Shown here: one piece after another, positions 52,924-61,090 of the stretch
How the letters are laid out: each line of letters starts with the position of its first letter
Numbering within the stretch: the first letter of the stretch is position 1
Source: CAIYRG01 sp963747255
Lineage (GTDB): Bacteria > Pseudomonadota > Alphaproteobacteria > Micropepsales > Micropepsaceae
NCBI GenBank assembly: GCA_963747255.1
Contig: CAVVEG010000005.1
Location: 248,001 to 312,000, forward strand
DNA length: 64,000 nucleotides
Direction: 5' to 3'
Program-made: the position numbers and the translations under genes
The notes under the pieces: model-generated
The model's input: only the letters and a program-made list of their open reading frames with translations
Database searches by the model: none
What the model was told of the DNA's origin: nothing

Positions 52924-53157
52924 TAGCGTTATCAGTCGTCGTATCGCGAGAAACGCGCGGGCGCCGCGCTCGCAGCCGATTGACCGTGTCCGGAGATTCC
53001 GGGCCGGGTTGCGCTTAACGGCGGCGAGCAGCAGTTTTCGTCGGCTTCGCACCGATACGCACCAGCACACGCTGGGTCATTTCGGCGGTTGCCGATTGGG
53101 ATTTGTGCTTGGAACCACTTGCCGGTAGCTTCCCGGCGTTGAGGAAACGAGGTTCTC

Positions 53158-54594
53158 ATGAGCGCCACCGAAATCACGGCAGCCCTTCCCGCGACACCCG
53201 CGAAAGAGCGTTCCATCCCCTGGCGCCCGATCTTCTCGGTGATCTGCCTGGTTGTGCCGGTGGCGATCTGGTTTGCGCCTGTGGCGATCCCCCATCCCGC
53301 AAAGGCGGCGATGGCGATCACCAGCTTCATGATTCTGGCCTGGATGACCAATGTCATGGAATACGGGGCCGCCGGAGTGATCGGTTGCGTGCTTTTCTGG
53401 GCTCTCGGCGTCGCCAAATTCGAGACGGCATTTTCCGGGTTTGTCAGCGACACGCCATGGTTTCTGGTCGGGGCCATCCTGCTGGGGGAAGCCGCGAATA
53501 AAACCGGCATCCCGCAACGCATAGGGGCCTTCGTCGTCACGCGCGTCGGCACAAGCTACTCACGTCTTCTACTTGGCCTGATCATAACCACGTTTCTGCT
53601 GACTTTCGTCGTGCCTTCCGGTTCGGCCAGGACAGTCATCATGGCCGCCATCGGGCTAGGGGTCATTAATGTGTTCGGGGTGGGGAAGGGCTCGAATATT
53701 GGCCGCGCGATCTTTCTCTGCATCACTTATACCTGCGCGATTTTCGACAAGATGATCATTGCGGGCGCCGGCGCAATCACGGCCCGCGGGATCATCGTGA
53801 AAGTCGGTGGCGTCAACGTATCCTGGGGACTTTGGTTTATCGCCTATTTGCCCTGCGCGCTGCTGACCATCTGGGCTTCCTGGCGGTTCGCTTTGTACTT
53901 TTATCCGCCGGAAGTGGAAAGCCTCGATGGCCGGATGGATCAGTTGCGGGACAAGCTCCGCACGAGTGTGCCGTGGAATTCCATGGCTCTCAAAGCAAGT
54001 ATACTTTCCGGGCTGGCAATCATCCTCTGGCTGACCGATTTCATCCACCACGTTTCACCGACGATGATCGCGCTGCTGCTCGCAATGGCGGCGTTTCTGC
54101 CCGGCATTGACATCCTCAATGCCAAGGACATGGAGCGGGCAAATCTGTTGCCGTTCTTCTTCGTCGCGGCCGCGCTCGGGATGAGCCAGGTCCTGCAGCA
54201 GACCGGAGCCCTGAAACTGCTCACGGACTCTTTCTTCGGTGGATTGCAGCCATGGTTAGCCAGCAAGACCCTTGCTGTACCTGCGCTTTATTGGGGTGGT
54301 TTTGTTTACCACTTTGCGCTCGCCAGCGAGATATCCATGCTCGCAACATCGCTGCCGCTGTTGATGGAATTCGCCAAAACGCATCACCTCGATCCGCTCT
54401 GGATCGGGATGATCTGGGGATTCTCCGCAGGCGGAAAGCTTTTCGCCTATCAGTCGGGGCCGCTGGTTATCGGCTATTCCTACGGCTATTTCCGGCATAC
54501 GGACCTGATCATGATCGGTGCGGTGTTGACGATAATAGAATTTGTCGGACTGGCGATCAGCGTGGCGATTTACTGGCCGCTTTTGGGCTTGTGA
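53158..54594 (+). CDS. DASS/SLC13-family anion symporter, copy 2
   Basis: A 478-residue homologue of the preceding transporter, with the same blocks: TFVVPSGSARTVIMAAIGLG, YTCAIFDKMIIAGAGAITAR, NLLPFFFVAAALGMSQVL and FSAGGKLFAYQSGPLVIGYS. The pair is a tandem duplication 235 bases apart, probably with different affinity or substrate. The ATG at 53158 has GAGG upstream. The stop overlaps the start of the MbfA gene by four bases. The spacer between the pair shows no gene that I can support. Confidence 0.85.
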   Translation: MSATEITAALPATPAKERSIPWRPIFSVICLVVPVAIWFAPVAIPHPAKAAMAITSFMILAWMTNVMEYGAAGVIGCVLFWALGVAKFETAFSGFVSDTPWFLVGAILLGEAANKTGIPQRIGAFVVTRVGTSYSRLLLGLIITTFLLTFVVPSGSARTVIMAAIGLGVINVFGVGKGSNIGRAIFLCITYTCAIFDKMIIAGAGAITARGIIVKVGGVNVSWGLWFIAYLPCALLTIWASWRFALYFYPPEVESLDGRMDQLRDKLRTSVPWNSMALKASILSGLAIILWLTDFIHHVSPTMIALLLAMAAFLPGIDILNAKDMERANLLPFFFVAAALGMSQVLQQTGALKLLTDSFFGGLQPWLASKTLAVPALYWGGFVYHFALASEISMLATSLPLLMEFAKTHHLDPLWIGMIWGFSAGGKLFAYQSGPLVIGYSYGYFRHTDLIMIGAVLTIIEFVGLAISVAIYWPLLGL

Positions 54595-55736
54595 GCAGTC
54601 CGCGATCCTCGATGGCTGAACAGGAAGAACAGCGGCGGCTGAAGGACAATCTTCAGGATGAAGTGGACGGCGCAGCCGTTTACGCGGCACTGGCCGACGC
54701 CGAACGGGATCCGAACCTTGCCAACATCTACCGCCGGCTCGCGACCGTGGAGCGGGCACATGCGGAATTCTGGCAGAAGCGTCTCGACCGTTCGACGGGG
54801 CGCCAGACAACGCTGACGCCAAGTTTTCGGGCGCGTGGGTTAAGTTGGCTTGCGCGGCGCTTTGGGCCCAGCATGGTCCTGCCGACCATGGCCGCTACGG
54901 AAGCGCGCGGTATTTCGCACTACGATGCGCAGCCCGATGCGGTGGCGGAGGGAATGCCGCAGGACGAGCGCGCCCATGCGCGGATTATTCAGGCGGCGTC
55001 CTCAACCCATAAAGGACTTGCAGGGCCGGCGCTCGCCCGGCTTGAAGGACGCCATCGCGGCACGGGTGGGAACGCGCTGCGTGCGGCTGTGCTGGGCGCG
55101 AATGACGGATTGGTCTCGAATCTCAGCCTGGTGATGGCCATCGCCGGGGCCGATCCGGGAGGCCGAACCATACTTCTCGCGGGTCTGGCAGGCCTCGTTG
55201 CAGGTGCATTTTCGATGGCAATGGGTGAGTGGCTTTCCGTCACCAGTTCGCGAGAACTTTATGAAAGACAGATCGCCACCGAAGCGGCTGAACTGAAGCA
55301 GTCGCCCGAGGAGGAAATGGAAGAGCTGGTCCTTATTTACCGTGCGAAGGGCCTTTCGGAACCCGAAGCGCGCTCGCTGACCGGCCGCCTGCTGGGGCAG
55401 AAGGAAATTGCACTCGATACCCTCGTCCGGGAAGAATTGGGCATAGACCCAAAGATGCTGGGCGGGTCTGCCTGGACCGCCGCCGGGACTTCATTTGCCC
55501 TCTTCGCGATTGGCGCCATCTTCCCCGTCGTGCCCTATCTTTTCCTGACAGGGCCAATCGCGATGATTTGGAGCCTGATACTCTCGGGTCTGGCTTTGGC
55601 GGCAATAGGCGCCGGCACATCGCTTTTTACTGGCCGCGGTATGATTTTTGCCGCAATTCGGCAGCTTGCGATCGGCTACGCGGCTGCCATGATAACCTAT
55701 GGTTTGGGGCGCCTGGCAGGCATCGCCATCGGTTAG
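54591..55736 (+). CDS. mbfA: MbfA-type iron exporter (ferritin-like domain plus VIT1/CCC1 domain)
   Basis: A 381-residue membrane protein. Residues 1-130 are a ferritin-like di-iron domain with Glu/His ligands in LQDEVDGAAVYAALADAERD, EWRAH-like VERAHAEFW, EARGISHYDAQ and DERAHARI. The C-terminal half is the VIT1/CCC1 fold: VLGANDGLVSNLSLVMAIAG, AGAFSMAMGEWLSVTSSREL, and five helices. Rhizobial MbfA exports iron to protect against peroxide and is controlled by Irr. The GTG at 54591 overlaps the DASS stop; an ATG at 54612 is the alternative start. It is coupled to a transporter operon, which is unusual. Confidence 0.88.
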   Translation: MSSPRSSMAEQEEQRRLKDNLQDEVDGAAVYAALADAERDPNLANIYRRLATVERAHAEFWQKRLDRSTGRQTTLTPSFRARGLSWLARRFGPSMVLPTMAATEARGISHYDAQPDAVAEGMPQDERAHARIIQAASSTHKGLAGPALARLEGRHRGTGGNALRAAVLGANDGLVSNLSLVMAIAGADPGGRTILLAGLAGLVAGAFSMAMGEWLSVTSSRELYERQIATEAAELKQSPEEEMEELVLIYRAKGLSEPEARSLTGRLLGQKEIALDTLVREELGIDPKMLGGSAWTAAGTSFALFAIGAIFPVVPYLFLTGPIAMIWSLILSGLALAAIGAGTSLFTGRGMIFAAIRQLAIGYAAAMITYGLGRLAGIAIG

Positions 55737-55758
55737 TCCGCCAACTGATGGAGGTGAA

Positions 55759-56352
55759 ATGACACGGTTGCCTTATGTCGATCCTGCCCGGTTTTCACCG
55801 GAACAAAGCGAGCTCTACAATTCCATCGTGCGCGGTCCCCGTGCGGGGAAACGGGGCGGTCTTGTCGATCCGCAAGGACACCTCACGGGGCCATTCAATG
55901 GATTTTTGCGCCTTCCTGCGCTGGGGAAACATTGGTCGGCAATAGGCGAAACGCTCCGTTTTCGGACAAAATTGCCGCGGCAGCTGTTCGAGCTTGCGGT
56001 TCTGACCATAGCGGCTGAATGGCGTTGCGGTCACGAATGGGCAGCCCACTCGGTCCTGGCGCGCGATGCCGGCATTTCCGGGAGCGTCATCGATGCGCTG
56101 CGCGATGGTGCGTCACCGGATTTTGATGACCCGGGGCAGAAGCATGTCTTTCAATTCGTCCGTGAACTGGCGGGCAGCCGCTTGGTCGGGGATCAGACTT
56201 TCGCAGCGGCCCTGGGAGCGCTTGGCGAGGAGCAACTCACGGAATTGGTCCATACCGTAGCCTACTATATCGGGCTTGCCGCGATGCTGAACGCATTCGC
56301 CGTCAGCCCGCCGGATAGCTCCGCCAACCCGTGGCCAAAAAAGCCCGCATAA
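55759..56352 (+). CDS. Carboxymuconolactone decarboxylase family protein
   Basis: A 197-residue helical protein. The ATG at 55759 follows GGAGGTGA. LFELAVLTIAAEWRCGHEWA followed by AHSVLARDAG contains the family's active site, with one Cys and the His but no second Cys, so it is the CMD-like rather than AhpD-like type. RTKLPRQ before it is also typical. It follows mbfA by 22 bases. The substrate may be a lactone or acid. Confidence 0.85.
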   Translation: MTRLPYVDPARFSPEQSELYNSIVRGPRAGKRGGLVDPQGHLTGPFNGFLRLPALGKHWSAIGETLRFRTKLPRQLFELAVLTIAAEWRCGHEWAAHSVLARDAGISGSVIDALRDGASPDFDDPGQKHVFQFVRELAGSRLVGDQTFAAALGALGEEQLTELVHTVAYYIGLAAMLNAFAVSPPDSSANPWPKKPA

Positions 56353-56578
56353 GGACGAATCCGGCGCGCAGCGTCGGGGGCGTCATTACGACGCGATTCC
56401 GCAGTCCGCATCCACCTGGTGTCGGCCAGTGGCGAAATCCGAATGTCGCCGGAGAGGATTTTGCATCAATGTTTTGCACCTTCCGGTCCTGGTACGAAGT
56501 TGGCAAATGTTCACCGCACGACGAGCGCGAGCGAAGCCGGAAAACCAAGGATTTGCTTGAGCTAAGGTGATTTACGCA

Positions 56579-56597
56579 TTGACAATTCCGGGAATTG
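56579..56597 (+). promoter_or_regulatory. Palindrome overlapping a minus-35 element upstream of the membrane cluster
   Basis: TTGACA (56579-56584) runs into a perfect 15-base inverted repeat, CAATTCC-G-GGAATTG (56583-56597). A minus-10 box at the right distance is not obvious. The site looks like an operator 38 bases before the ATG of the first membrane gene. The repressor is unknown. Confidence 0.5.
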
Positions 56598-56634
56598 CCG
56601 TTCAGGGTGAACCATAAAAATTGGGAGGACCTGC

Positions 56635-58026
56635 ATGCATTTGATCCCAGAATCCTGGTCACACTTCCATATGTTGGTGAGTGTTTTTCCATCGGTAGGT
56701 CTTCTCATCACCATGGGCGTCTATGTGTCCGCCCTGGTTACCAATAATGAGGGCATGAAGCGGGTTTGCCTGGGGCTTCTTGGGTTTCTGGGCGTACTGG
56801 CAATTCCAACCTATTTCAGTGGCACCGGCTCGGCGGGCGAGGTGGCGAGCAATCCGCGCTTCTCGGCGGCAAGCATCAATATCCACTACGATATCGCATT
56901 GGCGGCTCTGGCGACGTTGCTCGTCATGGGCGCGACAGCAATCTATGAACTGTGGCAATACCGGAGCACCGGTTATCTGACCAGGCTGGGCCGCAATATC
57001 GTGCTCGGCGCCGGCGGCGTGACGCTGGTGCTGATGGCCATCGTTGGCGAGCTTGGATGGGAGATCAACCACAACGAACTCTTCCTCGATCCTGCGAAGC
57101 AGATGACTTCGCAGTACTGGTCGCATGTTCACATCATCCTGAATCATTTCCCGACGGTCGGTGTGACGCTGACGCTGGTGATGTTCATTGCAGCCCTGGC
57201 AATGAACAACGAAGGGCTGAAGCGGGCGAGCCTGACATTGTTTGCGATTTGCGGTGTTCTTGGCGCCCCGACCTATGTGACGGGCGCGGCCGCCATGTGG
57301 GCGCTGAAAGATGTTCCGGGAGGCATTTCGCAGGCGGCAATAAACGCCCATCGCGATATGGCACTCATTTCGCTGTTCGGCCTGGCGTTCACGGGCCTGA
57401 CCGCCTACTTCGAACTGTGGCGCTACCGTTATCTGAAGCGCTTCTCCAACACGGCCCTTTACATGGTGCTGACCTTCGCGGTCATCACGCTCGGGTTCAT
57501 GGCTGAAACCGGCCACCGCGGTGGCCAGATCAATCATCCGGAGATCCGGGTGGATCCGCTGCCGACAGACGCCAACGCGTTTATGAGCCCGCACATCGAA
57601 AATCTGATCAACAACGTGATCTGGTTTGTGCCGTGGCAGACCGTTCATTTCTTCGGATACTCTCTGGTGTTCGGCACCGTCCTCGCGGTTGTGCTTCGGA
57701 TCTTCGGGTTCTGGAAAAGCGTGCCCTTTTCCGCGGTCCACCGACTGCTGCCCCTGGGCGCGTTCGGCATCACAATGAACATCTTCACCGGAATGCTGAT
57801 GTTGATGGCCGATACGTTCCGCTACGTGAATGAGGTCAGCTTCGTGCCCAAAATGACAATGCTTCCGGTGGGCGCTATTGCGGTGCTCTACTTCTCGCTC
57901 TCCGACCGGTTGTTTCAGGTCAAAGCGGGTGAAGATGCGCCGGCTATGGCAAAATGGGTCGCCGCTCTGGTGCTGATTTCATGGGTAACGGTGATCATGG
58001 GTGGGCGACTGCTGCCCTACGTATAA
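56635..58026 (+). CDS. Polytopic membrane protein: two DUF2231-like units plus a DUF6644-like domain
   Basis: A 463-residue inner-membrane protein. The N-terminal part is an internal duplication: SWSHFHMLVSVFPSVGLLIT with NNEGMKRVCLGLLG at about residues 8-60, and YWSHVHIILNHFPTVGVTLT with NNEGLKRASLTLFA at about 161-210, each followed by a His-bearing helix (INIHYDIALAALATLL and INAHRDMALISLFGLA) and a YELWQYR or YFELWRYR end. The last 160 residues are a third unit, TVHFFGYSLVFGTVLAVVLR to MGGRLLPYV, homologous to the three genes downstream. Recurrent His in helices could ligate haem. It starts with GGGAGG upstream and is the first gene of its cluster. Confidence 0.8.
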   Translation: MHLIPESWSHFHMLVSVFPSVGLLITMGVYVSALVTNNEGMKRVCLGLLGFLGVLAIPTYFSGTGSAGEVASNPRFSAASINIHYDIALAALATLLVMGATAIYELWQYRSTGYLTRLGRNIVLGAGGVTLVLMAIVGELGWEINHNELFLDPAKQMTSQYWSHVHIILNHFPTVGVTLTLVMFIAALAMNNEGLKRASLTLFAICGVLGAPTYVTGAAAMWALKDVPGGISQAAINAHRDMALISLFGLAFTGLTAYFELWRYRYLKRFSNTALYMVLTFAVITLGFMAETGHRGGQINHPEIRVDPLPTDANAFMSPHIENLINNVIWFVPWQTVHFFGYSLVFGTVLAVVLRIFGFWKSVPFSAVHRLLPLGAFGITMNIFTGMLMLMADTFRYVNEVSFVPKMTMLPVGAIAVLYFSLSDRLFQVKAGEDAPAMAKWVAALVLISWVTVIMGGRLLPYV

Positions 58027-58044
58027 TAAAGGAGGGACATTCCT

Positions 58045-58149
58045 ATGCAGTTGCTTCTGCTGGTGATCGCCGTCGCGATTGTTGTTCTGGGCCTCAGCCT
58101 TACGGGTATGTACTACCTCAACAAAGCAGTGGACGAGTCAGACCGCTAA
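58045..58149 (+). CDS. 34-residue single-span membrane peptide
   Basis: MQLLLLVIAVAIVVLGLSLT then GMYYLNKAVDESDR. One hydrophobic helix with a short charged C-terminus, preceded by a strong AAAGGAGGGACA. It lies 18 bases after the stop of the large membrane protein and 42 bases before the next gene, so it is part of this operon. Small single-helix subunits of this size are usual in cytochrome oxidase complexes (e.g. CydX, CcoQ-like), which suggests a structural subunit of a membrane complex. It is too short for many gene callers. Confidence 0.75.
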   Translation: MQLLLLVIAVAIVVLGLSLTGMYYLNKAVDESDR

Positions 58150-58191
58150 TCGGCGCACATGGTCCGCTGGACTGAAAGGGAGGATTGAACG

Positions 58192-58674
58192 GTGCTTGAT
58201 TGGATCGCAAACACGGACTACGCGACCTGGGTTAGACAGTCATGGGGTTGGGCGCTCGCCCTTACCTTCCATGCTTTTGGAACCGCAATCGTCGTTGGAC
58301 TGATTTTCATCATTACGCTTCGCCTGCTCGGCTTTTTCCGCTCCATTCCTTACACTTCTCTCAATCGGCTTTTGCCGGTGATCTGGATCGGTTTCTTCGT
58401 TCAGGTGCTCAGCGGCGCCACGCTTTGGGCCTCAAAGCCGGCCCGTTATCTGGCGGATGGCATGTTCCAGTGGAAATTCACCTTTGTCGTGTTCGCCGCG
58501 GTGGTGACGCTCTTCTTCCACCAGATGCTGAATCGCGAAACCCCAAACTGGCAAGCTTCCGGGGCGGTTTCCGTGCGTGGTACGCGGTTCGTATTGTTGA
58601 CCGCGCTTCTCTGGGCGGCAGTGCTTGTCGCGGGCCGCCTGACGGCCTATCTGGGCCAGCTCTATCACGCCTGA
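58192..58674 (+). CDS. DUF6644-like membrane protein, first single-domain copy
   Basis: A 160-residue protein with four helices. GTG start after AAGGGAGGATTG. The family pattern is visible: His in the first helix (LALTFHAFGTAIVVGLIF), then LRLLGFFRSIPYTSLNRLLP, a helix with GFFVQVLSGATLWASKPARY, Lys-Phe in WKFTFVVFAAVVTLFFHQML, and the end LVAGRLTAYLG. It matches the C-terminal domain of the protein at 56635 and the two genes downstream. Function unknown. A terminator follows, so the third and fourth copies may have a separate promoter. Confidence 0.75.
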   Translation: MLDWIANTDYATWVRQSWGWALALTFHAFGTAIVVGLIFIITLRLLGFFRSIPYTSLNRLLPVIWIGFFVQVLSGATLWASKPARYLADGMFQWKFTFVVFAAVVTLFFHQMLNRETPNWQASGAVSVRGTRFVLLTALLWAAVLVAGRLTAYLGQLYHA

Positions 58675-58698
58675 CGAAATCGGGATTCCGGTTTGAAC

Positions 58699-58731
58699 AG
58701 CCGCTGCGCGATTGCGCAGCGGCTTATTTTT
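58699..58731 (+). terminator. Rho-independent terminator in the membrane cluster
   Basis: AGCCGCTGCGC (58699-58709) pairs with GCGCAGCGGCT (58714-58724), loop GATT, then TATTTTT. It separates the 58192 gene from the 58829 gene. Confidence 0.9.
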
Positions 58732-58828
58732 GCGCCGCTTTCCCTTCGAAAGAAACACGATAAGTCATTGATCGGCGCCGCCGCGGCAGACATTCTGCGG
58801 CGCGTTGGTTCTCTGAGGGCGCGAGTGC

Positions 58829-59350
58829 ATGTTTCAGGGCTTTGTCGAATGGCTGCAGCAGACACCTGTGAGCCTCCTGCTTTCGGATACGACCGGCTTT
58901 TGGACCTGGCTGATCATTCCGGTATCGCAGTGTATCCACATCGTCAGCATAGCCATGCTGCTGATCTGCGCCGGTGTGCTGAATCTCCGGCTTCTGGGAA
59001 TCGGCAGCAGAAGGCAGAGTTTCGCGAAGTTGACCGGTGTTTTGATGCCCTGGATCTGGAGCTCGCTGATAGTTCTCTTCCTCACCGGGACGGTACAGAC
59101 GCTCGCAGAGCCCGGGCGCGAGTTGTTGAATATCGGCTTCAAGGTCAAGATGGTTCTGCTCTTTATGGTTGTACTTGTGACGCTCTTTTACGAGCACAGC
59201 ATCAAGAATGACCCCAGGTTTTGGGAATTCTCGCCGCAGCGCCGGCGCATGGGGCAACTGCTGGCCTCCCTTTCGATCATTCTCTGGATAGGCATCGTGA
59301 CGTCGGGCCGGCTCATCGCCTATCTGGATATGCGACGGGGCATTTCATGA
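58829..59350 (+). CDS. DUF6644-like membrane protein, second single-domain copy
   Basis: A 173-residue protein with four helices. SQCIHIVSIAMLLICAGVLN holds the His of the family; next come LRLLGIGSRRQSF, MPWIWSSLIVLFLTGTVQTL, KVKMVLLFMVVLVTLFYEHS, and the end WIGIVTSGRLIAYLD. Its sequence is more distant from the first copy but the order of motifs is the same. No clear Shine-Dalgarno is seen before the ATG. It is followed after 39 bases by the third copy. Confidence 0.75.
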   Translation: MFQGFVEWLQQTPVSLLLSDTTGFWTWLIIPVSQCIHIVSIAMLLICAGVLNLRLLGIGSRRQSFAKLTGVLMPWIWSSLIVLFLTGTVQTLAEPGRELLNIGFKVKMVLLFMVVLVTLFYEHSIKNDPRFWEFSPQRRRMGQLLASLSIILWIGIVTSGRLIAYLDMRRGIS

Positions 59351-59389
59351 TCCCCGAAAATCTATCCTGAACGGCATTTCGAACAGCTG

Positions 59390-59881
59390 ATGGGCGAAAT
59401 CGTCAACGCGATCCAGTGGATCAACGATACATCCTTTTCCGGTGCGGTTCGGGATTCGTTTTGGGTTTTCCCCTCCATTGAGACCGTCCACGTTCTTGCG
59501 ATCGTGCTCGTGCTTGGTTCCATTACGCGACTGGATATGCGTCTTATGGGCCTTGTCTGGCGGGACCGCCCGGTGACCGAAGTATGTGGGGAAATGCTCC
59601 CCTGGACCTGGACCGGTTTCACGATAGCAGTTGTTTTCGGGTTGATGCTTTGGGCTTCGAAGCCGTTCGACTATTTTGGAGTAGCCTTTTTTGACGCGAA
59701 AATGCTGTTGATCCTGTTTGCCGGGATCAACATGCTGTTGTTCCAGTTCGGAGTGTACAAATCCGTTGACAGGTGGGACCGCGACCCTATTCCACCGGTT
59801 GCTGCCCGGATTGCGGGCGGCGTGTCGATGGCATTCTGGCTTTGTGTTGTCGTATGTGGCCGGCTTATCGGGTTTGTATGA
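59390..59881 (+). CDS. DUF6644-like membrane protein, third single-domain copy
   Basis: A 163-residue protein with the same four-helix pattern: FPSIETVHVLAIVLVLGSIT with the His, RLDMRLMGLVWRDRP, MLPWTWTGFTIAVVFGLMLW, ASKPFDYFGVAFFDAKMLLI, and the end VVVCGRLIGFV. The ASKP motif is shared with the first copy. Shine-Dalgarno is weak. It converges with the HupE-like gene six bases away. Role unknown. Confidence 0.75.
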   Translation: MGEIVNAIQWINDTSFSGAVRDSFWVFPSIETVHVLAIVLVLGSITRLDMRLMGLVWRDRPVTEVCGEMLPWTWTGFTIAVVFGLMLWASKPFDYFGVAFFDAKMLLILFAGINMLLFQFGVYKSVDRWDRDPIPPVAARIAGGVSMAFWLCVVVCGRLIGFV

Positions 59882-59887
59882 TTTGGT

Positions 59888-61090
59888 TCACGCGTAGCTT
59901 CGGCTGACGAACCAGTAAATTCCGATTCCTGCGACGCAAGCCGAGGCCACATCGACGACGATCGGACGCGGCAATGTGATCTTCGCCTTTGAGAGAATCC
60001 AGACCAACGCCACCAGACCGCAAACCAGGGTCAGCTGTCCGATTTCGACACCGAGATTAAATCCGACCAGAAGCTCCGCCATTCGCCCGGTTGGCAATTG
60101 CATTTCCAGCAGATTGGCGGCGAAGCCGAACCCGTGGATCAATCCGAAAACCAGTGTGACGACCAGCCTGAGCCGTCCCGCATCCTTCAGGTGACCGGAT
60201 AACATCAGGTAGTTGACGCCGAAAATTGCGGCGCCGACCAGAAGGTAAACCGGAAGTCCGCCAAATCCGGCCATTTTTCCAAGCGCCATCAGCAGCAGTC
60301 CGCTGCCGATAATGGATGCGATTGTTCCCGAACGATGATTTGAATCTCCGATGTTTTCCGCGGCGATCAGCGCGATCGTCAAACCGATCAGCGCGTCGAT
60401 ATATTCAGCATGGGGCCGGATCACGCCGAGTGTTGCCAATGCGAGTGTCACCGAATGTCCAAGCGTGAAGCCCGTGATTACGAAGATCAGATCGCGCAAA
60501 CGCTTCGAGATCAGTACCAGCCCGAGCAGGAAGACCTGATGGTCGTACCCGGTAAAGATGTGCATGATCCCCATGCCGATATATTGAAAGAAACTGGCAT
60601 TCTGGAGCGGGCTTTGTCCCGAAGCCGTGGACAGTGACAATGTCTGTTGATCCGCCGTCAACAACTGCGAGATGAAGTCTCCCCTGTCGGTGATTACCTG
60701 TGCATAGGTGACATGGGTCGGCACCAGGGGAAAAAAAGCCGACGAATGGATGCTCATTTTATCCGCATCCGGACATCTGTAGGTGAATTCGTAGCGGCGG
60801 AATCCGGCGGAAGCGGCGACGGGTCGAATGTCTTCCGTCCGCTGACAGAGATCCCTGCCGTGCAAAACAGTGACGTTGTGGCGCACATAATCGGCCACGT
60901 CGGCTTCGCTGGGTGGCTTACCGTCTCTTGAAAGCCGCGGGATTTCAATTTCCGGGATGGTGTAGGCCACATGCACCGTGGATCCCACGATGCGCCACAC
61001 CGATTGGGTTTCGCTTTTGGTGTGCGCAAATGCCGGCGTCGTCGAGCACACCACCACCAAGGCCAGGAGTAGTCTGACCAGAGCTCTCAT
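59888..61090 (-). CDS. HupE/UreJ_2-family membrane protein
   Basis: A 400-residue protein. A signal peptide (MRALVRLLLALVVVCSTTPA then FAH) is followed by a periplasmic domain of about 150 residues and then eight membrane helices starting GIMHIFTGYDHQVFLLGLVL. The His-x3-Gly-x-Asp-His motif is that of HupE/UreJ, which bind or transport Ni, Co or similar metal. A second conserved block is VTGFTLGHSVTLALA, and GLIHGFGFAANLLEM the third. It overlaps the PPIase stop by four bases and is probably translated with it. The ligand is not known. Confidence 0.8.
   Translation of the reverse strand: MRALVRLLLALVVVCSTTPAFAHTKSETQSVWRIVGSTVHVAYTIPEIEIPRLSRDGKPPSEADVADYVRHNVTVLHGRDLCQRTEDIRPVAASAGFRRYEFTYRCPDADKMSIHSSAFFPLVPTHVTYAQVITDRGDFISQLLTADQQTLSLSTASGQSPLQNASFFQYIGMGIMHIFTGYDHQVFLLGLVLISKRLRDLIFVITGFTLGHSVTLALATLGVIRPHAEYIDALIGLTIALIAAENIGDSNHRSGTIASIIGSGLLLMALGKMAGFGGLPVYLLVGAAIFGVNYLMLSGHLKDAGRLRLVVTLVFGLIHGFGFAANLLEMQLPTGRMAELLVGFNLGVEIGQLTLVCGLVALVWILSKAKITLPRPIVVDVASACVAGIGIYWFVSRSYA

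Noticed and set aside
52924..53157. Short minus-strand frame starting MTQRVLVRIGAKPTKTAARR in the gap between the DASS genes
   Set aside because: Only 21 residues, no convincing ribosome binding site and no recognisable family.
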